64,000 nucleotides of DNA from Channallabes apus (taxonomy: Eukaryota > Chordata > Actinopteri > Siluriformes > Clariidae): contig CM060104.1 of NCBI GenBank assembly GCA_030522415.1, positions 20,785,825 to 20,849,824 on the forward strand, given 5' to 3'. Both the position numbers and the translations under genes were made by a program. The stretch's first letter is position 1. Each line of letters begins with the position of its first letter. This document shows, piece after piece, positions 57,901 through 64,000 of the stretch. The notes beneath the pieces were generated by a model, which had not been told where the DNA came from, searched no databases, and was given only the letters and a program-made list of their open reading frames with translations.

Positions 57901-58030
57901 TAGATTGTGCATAAATTGCCGCATGATGCTCCACAGGGCCACGCACATTATTTTCCATCACTGCTTGACCACTATCCAGAATGCTGACATCATTGCAGTC
58001 TTTCAGAATGGCAAGGTGGGTAAGAAGGGC
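57901..58030 (+). pseudogene. Decayed copy of last ABC-transporter exon
   Basis: The sequence aligns base by base with the abcb5 terminal exon (17682 onward): attgtgca---aa---tg-atgatgct-c-cagggc-cgca, then ccactatccagaatgctgac, then atcattgcagt-tttcagaatggcaaggtgg. It includes the region of the second switch His. A net 2-base deletion shifts the frame and introduces a stop. A short C/T stretch and tag precede it, as a splice acceptor would. It is a fossil of a second ABCB-type gene or a partial duplication. No other exon of it is recognisable nearby. Confidence 0.7.
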
Positions 58031-58034
58031 AGCC

Positions 58035-60400
58035 AAAACCAGCAAAGGGCTAAACAATAACTGTCATGGTGTTGCATCAAAATACCTCACTGAATGGGTA
58101 TTTTGTATACATTTTGTATAAATATAAATTTTAATCATATGATGTGTGGTACTGAATGAATATATTTTGGATAAACGATGTTCATTCTTCCATAATGTTC
58201 TGGAGGTGCATTCTATGCTGAAAATGCAAATGCAAAATAACAGTCTTAAAAGTCTTTAAAAATATTGCATGGGATTGATGGGTGTTAAATGCTCTATCAA
58301 TACCTGGGCTAAGAAATAATAAAAATTTAGATTTACATGTTGACCCAGTATGATAAATTAATTTAAAATGAGTACATCATTGGGCTATAAATATCTAATA
58401 AAATTAATATTACCCAAGGTAATTTCTAATAGCTAGAAGTACTGTTAAAAGTTGTAGGTCACAGCCCCAGATTAGGTAACTTGTATTAGATGTATTAGAA
58501 CAGTAGTATTTTTGTTTTTGAATGAACACACCGTTTTTTACAGAGACATATTTGTCTTATTGATAAGAAGAAGAAAACTTCAGCTATAGGCTATTTCCCC
58601 TTTAACTAAATTTAGCTATAGCAATTTTGTCAGCAGGCTACACTTGCTTGGAATTCAAATTTAAAATGACACATTTGCCTACAAAATACGTGTTAATAAA
58701 TAAATATAAGATCTAATGTCTAAAATGTTGAGCAATTTTTAAGTTAATTGAATGTGGACAAATCTTACATTTCTTGCATTTGAAGCTGGTCAACCCTGGC
58801 ATGCAGCATTGCCCATTTTATCATCTCAAATTACCCTGCCTGCTTATTACTAATTTATTTATTTCCACTTTTAGTCAGTGTGTGTTTCTTTCTGCCTGCC
58901 ACGTTGAAGCCTATGTGAGTGCAATATTGCCTTGTGTCCGCTAAGGGGCGCTGCTAGCTCACTGTACGCAATTCCAACGCATTTCCCTCATACTTTCTTC
59001 AGTTGGGCCGTTACACTTAAACAGTAAAGAAACAAGATATACGTTGAGAAACTAGGGAAGCTCATTTAAAGTTCGCTATAGCAGAAACGTTTTGCGACAT
59101 ATTTTCGTTGTCTTATTATTTTCTCCATGTTTTAGAAACTCTATAGTTTTTATAGCCCATTTCCACAAATCTAATTAAAACTGACTTTTTTTTTCAGGCA
59201 TGACCAGGTGACGCAAATTTTCATTCAATCTAATTTATCTAAAGAAATCTGCATGAATACTCAGATTATTCTTTTTGTTTAAATATTGTGGGGAAAAAAC
59301 AATGAAATAAAGAATTGCGGGAGAAATTGCCTGACACCAAAGGAAACACACAGTATACGGGATGTACAATATCGTTAATATACAATATATGTAATACAAT
59401 TAATTTCATTTTGTACATGCTTAATGGGCATTAGGAAAATTGCTCTACTTTTAGAATTAAAATTAGAACGTTTAACCAAAAACTACAATTAACAACGCAA
59501 ATAAAAGTCAAAGCCATTTAGATTTGCAAACCATAAATAAAATGTAACATAGCCTAGTTTTGATTATTTCTACTGAAAAATACACAAAATGTATTATCTT
59601 TAGTTTTATTATAAATAGCCAAATAAATAACGTCTAACGACTCACTAGTGAGGATATAGTCGTTGTTTTACGTATACCTAAATAATAATAATAATAATAA
59701 TAATATAAGTCATTAACATAACACTGTTAGACTGGTTTTGATGCAGGAAATACGCTCTATATTTTCTGTAAATGTCACAAGATTTTGATGTTCTTTCAAA
59801 AGAGATGGCTAAATATGCCCCTATATCTTGGTGCATTTATCTACAAGTCACTGAAACAACTTTGTTCTTCATATATCAATTTTTTTTTTTTTTTGCTTTT
59901 CTTGCCCAGAGTCAGAGAAACTGAGATAAAGTGCAAATTGATAGTAAACTTAACCCATGTTTCCTTTATTGAGGGGCTTTTTTGAGAGAGAATCTTTTCT
60001 GGGGGAAAGGGTAGAAACCAGCGTTTCTCTCACATGTGCATGCTGACATAAATGAAATGAGTACGATTTAACACCGAATTCATTTCAATTTCTTAGTTTT
60101 ACAGTTTATAGGTGCGTCTCTGTTAGATCACAAAAAAGTCCAGTTTAAAAGAAAACGTCCAATTTATGGATAAATATGACGTATTGACAAAAATGCACTC
60201 CGATACAATTTCATATATTTACTAGAGTCAATATGCAACTAAAATATCTACTATACAAAATTGAATCCTGGACAATACGTTACCCAAACTTTTACACAGG
60301 TATGTAATAATCCTCTAAACTATTCTATACAGTTTCAATATGTACATTCGTTCCTCGGCAATAGCAAAGAAGTACATTTCTTACAAATATTGTCAACTTT
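58035..60400. other. Intergenic DNA toward sp8
   Basis: AT-rich sequence without transposons that I recognise. It contains an (AAT)n microsatellite (59681-59706) and a poly-T run (59880-59894). A CTCF-like site (58938-58952) is listed separately. The right part may include sp8 3' UTR and polyadenylation sites (minus-strand aataaa near 59963), but the limits cannot be set from sequence. Confidence 0.4.
58938..58952 (+). promoter_or_regulatory. CTCF-like motif
   Basis: ccgctaaggggcgct matches the CTCF core consensus ccactagggggcgct at 13 of 15 positions and has the same orientation as the motif at 55305. It lies between abcb5 and sp8, outside recognisable transposons. Binding is not shown. Confidence 0.35.
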
Positions 60401-60905
60401 TGTATTCTTCCTGAATAAAGACCAATGTGCGACTTATATGCTATGCTTTTTTCAATATTAAAGAACTTATTTTCAACAAAAGACTTGGCAACTTTACAGC
60501 GTGTTTTAATTACTGTTGCCACACGTGAATTTCCAGGAGTGTTCATGAATAAAGTGCCACTGTTTTATTTTGAGGAAACAGAACAGAAGCGAAACATCGC
60601 TGGCCCTTTCATTGATTGACATTTCAAAACTTCGATTTAACGAATTCAGCTTTATCCGTTAAATCCGTTAAAATGGCCTTTGGAGCAAATTCGTCTTGTG
60701 CCCAGATTTTCCTCAAAATGTTTCTCTTCTTTCCTGCAACTGCGTCACAGAATTTGTCCGAACCAATGCTGACTTCTTGCGTTATCAACTTTATTTACTG
60801 ATAACGTCGGAGTGAAGCTGGCTCCTCGGATTTCTTGGTACGCGTCAGGACCTTGATTGTGAAGGTCACTAACCCTTCCGCTTCTAATCCAGTCATTTAA
60901 GCAGT

Positions 60906-62716
60906 TTAATCGAGGGAGTTGGCGCGGCCGTTCATACTCGGCGGAAGTGCCTCGGAGGGTTGCAGCAGGTCGGGGGAATTGCATGAAGGGCTGCCAGGCC
61001 CGCTGTGCTCGCTGTCTGTGTCACTGCCCCTTTTGCCGCCGCTGCCACCCGAGCCAGAGCTCGCAGAGCCGCCTGCACTATGTGTCTTCACGTGCTTACT
61101 CAGGTGATCACTACGCATGAAGCGCTTGTTGCACACTGGGCACGCGAAGCGCTTCTCGCCCGTGTGCGTGCGCAGGTGCCGCTGGAGCTCGTCGGAGCGC
61201 GTGAAGCGCTTGCCACAGAATAGCCAGTTGCACACGAAAGGCCGCTCGCCCGTGTGCCACCGCAGATGCGCCTTCAGGTGCGACGTCTTGCCGTACACCT
61301 TGCCACACCCGGGAATGTGGCAGCTGTGAAGGCCTTTACGGCGCAGGCTCGCACCCGCAGGTCCCAAGCGTTCTGCCTCCTGGCAGTTGGGGCAGTCACA
61401 CGTGGCACGGCCCGAGTAGCGGCGCGCTGAGGACCTGGGTGAACCCGCAAGAGAAGCAGACGGGGCCGCACTCAGCATAGCACCTCCTGCGCCGCCCAGA
61501 GGAGATGGGCTCGAGTCCGGATAGGACGAGAGTACAGGCTTAAAGCCGTCCATGATGTGCTGGCCACCGGTCAGCAGGTGTGGCGACGCACTTGTGCTAA
61601 AAGCAGAGTGACTCAAACCGGAGTAGTCCGAGTTGTAGCCTCCCAGCGGCGAATGCAAAGACGATTGGAGTCCTCCTGAGTGCAGCGGTGTCTGCAACGC
61701 AGCGGCGCCGTTGGCGTTCTGAACATCAATCCATCCCGCGCCAACGTCCCACCAGGCGGAAGCGCTCGTGGTCCCAACATCGCCCGTCGGCAGCCCTGCG
61801 TGCGATGACTTGAACCACGATTCGTAAGGGTGCGTAACGCTCATGCGTGGGTAGATGCCTTGTAAGCCGTCCACGCTGGCGTGCACTTTGGAGATAAAAA
61901 CGGGCTGATGACCGGTTTCCTGTGAGGCGCTCGACGCCGGGGGCTGGAACACGGGGTAGTCGTTGCCGAGATGGGAATTGGAGGAGGCGCCTGGTGTCAA
62001 TGAGAAGGCGCTGGACGCCGATGTGCCACTCGCACCGAACGAGTCCGTCAGAGCGCCGCTGTTTCTGGTCACGCCGAAACTGGAGGATAAACCCGAGCCC
62101 AGACTGCAGCTGCTCGCCGTGGCGCGCTTCCACGGGTGAAATCCCTTACCAAAGGACGTCGTGTTATCCGAGATCGCGGATGGAGAAGGGCACCCGATCT
62201 TGTTGCACGTCGCAGCCAGCATGGCTAAAGGTGTCGAACCTAATCGCGGCTCCTCCTGGAATAAAATCGAGTTAAGAGGTGAGTTATAGCCAGTCAGCAT
62301 TTATCATTAATAGCAAACGCAAATATTTCACTCGTTAATCAATTTAAACAGGGACAGGTTAAAGAATTAGATAACCATAGTTAGAAACTGAGTTAGAAGA
62401 CATACCTGTAGGATGGATGGTAAATAAAAGTTAGGCTAAAACAAGTACTAACTTTATGCGCCGCAAATAGTTATCATAAATGTTCCAACATGAACGTACA
62501 TAGGAACATGAGAAGAATTTGTCGAATAGAAACCAGGTCGCAGCTGAGAAACGAACCTCCGCTTGGATCTGTTCACTTGCTTCCTCAAAACATAATCAAG
62601 TGACTGTCTTTCCTGCGCTGACCGGAGTAATTTTAATCCTCTCGGCAGAACAATAGTAGGACTAATTAAACCAGCAAGAAACTCCTTAGACTCACCCCTA
62701 GAAGTGAAGTTGCCAT
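60906..62716 (-). CDS. sp8: Sp8 zinc-finger transcription factor
   Basis: A nuclear activator of the Sp/KLF family that binds GC/GT boxes; vertebrate SP8 acts in limb/fin outgrowth and forebrain patterning. Two exons: 62696-62716 encodes only MATSLLG and ends at a donor (ggg|gtgagt); 60906-62255 follows an acceptor (ttattccag) and encodes the other 449 residues. Total 456. The Sp box ([11 protein letters not shown]) is at about 14-24, a Ser-rich activation region follows, the Btd box ([13 protein letters not shown]) is at 293-305, and three C2H2 fingers are at 319-341, 349-371 and 379-399. [10 protein letters not shown] and GAGWIDVQN favour SP8 over SP9. Fish may have two sp8 copies (a/b); which one this is cannot be told. 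An in-frame upstream ATG at 62300 lies in the intron and is not needed. Confidence 0.93.
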
Positions 62717-62960
62717 CACAAAAGTGCCCTCCTCAGAGGATCTTTTTTATATTTATGAATTAGAGCGGTGTTTTTTTTAGAGGTGTGCAATACAATGATG
62801 TGGTCCGCCCATTCCAGCACAATTGTAGGCTCTGCTCCGGCTTTGAAGTGCCGCTGTGACCTGCGCGACCAATCAGATGAGCCGTACTTTCACGCGGCCG
62901 CGTTCTAGCGTGAGGTCATCAATAGCGCGCTTCAGACACGTTCCTCCACCCCCTAAATCC
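62717..62960 (-). promoter_or_regulatory. sp8 promoter region
   Basis: Directly upstream of the sp8 start is a TATA-like string on the minus strand (ataaatataaaaa, about 62740-62753), then a GC-rich block with CCAAT (gaccaatcag on +, about 62867-62876), gcggccgcg and several CpGs (62820-62945). The TATA-like site would leave a very short 5' UTR, so the CpG block may direct initiation instead. Assigned by position and composition. Confidence 0.5.
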
Positions 62961-63054
62961 AGCGAGCGGAAGAGCGCAACTTTAGCGAGAGGCAGTCCAA
63001 TTGTTGTTAAAAGTTGAACTTTGTTTTGTTATAATAACTTCAGGTTGAGGAACT

Positions 63055-63055
63055 G

Positions 63056-63092
<37 letters not shown>
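63055..63092. repeat. (ATT)n microsatellite
   Basis: A run of about 12 tta units upstream of sp8, followed further on by a (GATT)n run at 63364-63392. Confidence 0.9.
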
Positions 63093-63093
<1 letters not shown>

Positions 63094-63599
63094 ATTTTAT
63101 TTTGTTTCTTTTTTCGTTGTTGTTTTAGGTGTGCTGATTGAACATAATGTTTTTTTTAAATATTCTTATTATTGCTATATTGACATTTAATAAAAACTTA
63201 AAGATACTTTTTTGATATACGAATTTCATCTTGTGTTTCTCATCAAAGAACATAGTATCTAATCCACGTAATAAAAGTTATATTTCTAACATCAACCAAC
63301 AAAAATGGACTCTGCTTATTTTACGCAGGTCAATTTCTGATTTTCTAAAAAATTTAATTAATTACTTGATTGATTGATTGATTGATTGATTTGTTACTAC
63401 ATTACATTTAATTCCCTTGAACCAATAATACAAGAAGGCAAACTGCCATTTTGAATGTTTCAAAATGTTTTAAAGCACAAAGTTTGCAATAACCTACATA
63501 GGTTTATAACTAGTTAACTCTTAGGAAACTGCTTTACACATTTATATTTAGATGAAAATAATACAGTCTAAATATGCACCTCTCTTCTGGATGAAATCT

Positions 63600-64000
63600 G
63601 GTTGAAAGCGCACTATTTGATGATGTAAGCTACCCTGCTTTATGAACGAGGTGATAGAGATGCCTATAATACATTATGTCGCCCATGAGATCGCTGAATA
63701 CCGGGATCCTCTCAGGATAATGAGGCAGGATAGGACACTCTATTTACATGCAGCGTAGCATGCGCGGCATAAATTTCATTTGAATTTCAAATTTAATAAA
63801 GCAGGAGGTTTTAATCATGAGAAGTTTTATTTGTTTGATATTAACATTCTTATTGACCGGCTCAGTTGACCAGCCTGGTCATTATAGGACAGCAGAAAAA
63901 GTTAATTAAAACGACCGAGGAGGATTCATCACATCATGGGCCTGAGTCTTGTCGCCTCTTTTATTGCGCTCGGTGATAGATGGCCGATCAGATTCATTTC
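63600..64000. promoter_or_regulatory. Candidate conserved noncoding element upstream of sp8
   Basis: No transposon, open frame or simple repeat is seen here, unlike most of the window. Balanced composition with several homeodomain-type cores (gttaattaaaac, aatttaataaagc, ttttaatcatg) and GC-containing words is the look of developmental enhancers that cluster around sp8 in vertebrates. This is inference from position and texture. It runs off the window. Confidence 0.3.

Noticed and set aside
60919..62275. Several plus-strand and other-frame open readings over sp8
   Set aside because: GC-rich coding DNA leaves shadow frames open; only the minus-strand Sp8 frame has conserved domains.
60908..62300. 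sp8 starting at the ATG at 62300
   Set aside because: A clear acceptor lies at 62256 and a separate upstream exon gives the conserved MATSLLG start in frame.

Overview
This window is vertebrate nuclear DNA, almost certainly from a teleost and plausibly from a catfish or another ostariophysan. Three things point there: genes split by GT-AG introns, a transposon complement typical of ray-finned fish (many Tc1-like elements, hAT elements, L1 and L2 LINEs, a DIRS-type element, a Gmr1-like gypsy, and tRNA-headed SINEs), and CA, TA and ATT microsatellites. There is no sign of prokaryotic organisation. Species assignment is inference from repeat style only.

Two real protein genes frame the window. 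On the + strand, about 5.4-17.9 kb holds a complete full-size ABC transporter of the P-glycoprotein subfamily, best called abcb5. I could follow 28 coding exons in a continuous frame (about 1338 residues); only the first exon is unresolved. On the - strand, 60.9-62.7 kb holds a complete two-exon Sp-family zinc-finger factor, sp8 (456 residues). The tail-to-tail abcb5/sp8 arrangement matches the human ABCB5-SP8 neighbourhood, which supports both names.

The 43 kb between them is almost entirely transposon-derived. From left to right it holds: L2-like LINE pieces and a second LINE family (19.4-25.1 kb); a minus-strand Gmr1-like LTR retrotransposon cut into pieces at 26.3-26.8, 30.8-31.0, 32.85-32.9 and 48.9-49.6 kb; inside its gaps a DIRS-like element (26.8-30.8 kb), a TIR element (31.0-32.85 kb) and a 16-kb hAT-like insertion (32,897-48,917) with a perfect 8-bp target duplication. 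The hAT insertion itself contains Tc1, further hAT elements and a CTGTAAAA-rich element, which contains a full-length L1, which contains another Tc1. Further right are LINE scraps, three more Tc1 relics, a second hAT element with a perfect 8-bp duplication (52,326-53,503), a SINE, and a decayed copy of the last ABC-transporter exon (about 57.9-58.03 kb).

The left flank (1-5.3 kb) carries SINE and Tc1 relics and a possible abcb5 upstream exon. The right flank (62.7-64 kb) is the sp8 promoter region and upstream DNA free of recognisable transposons. The most unusual features are the depth of the nest, promoter- and exon-like DNA carried inside transposons, and the fossil ABC exon between the two genes.
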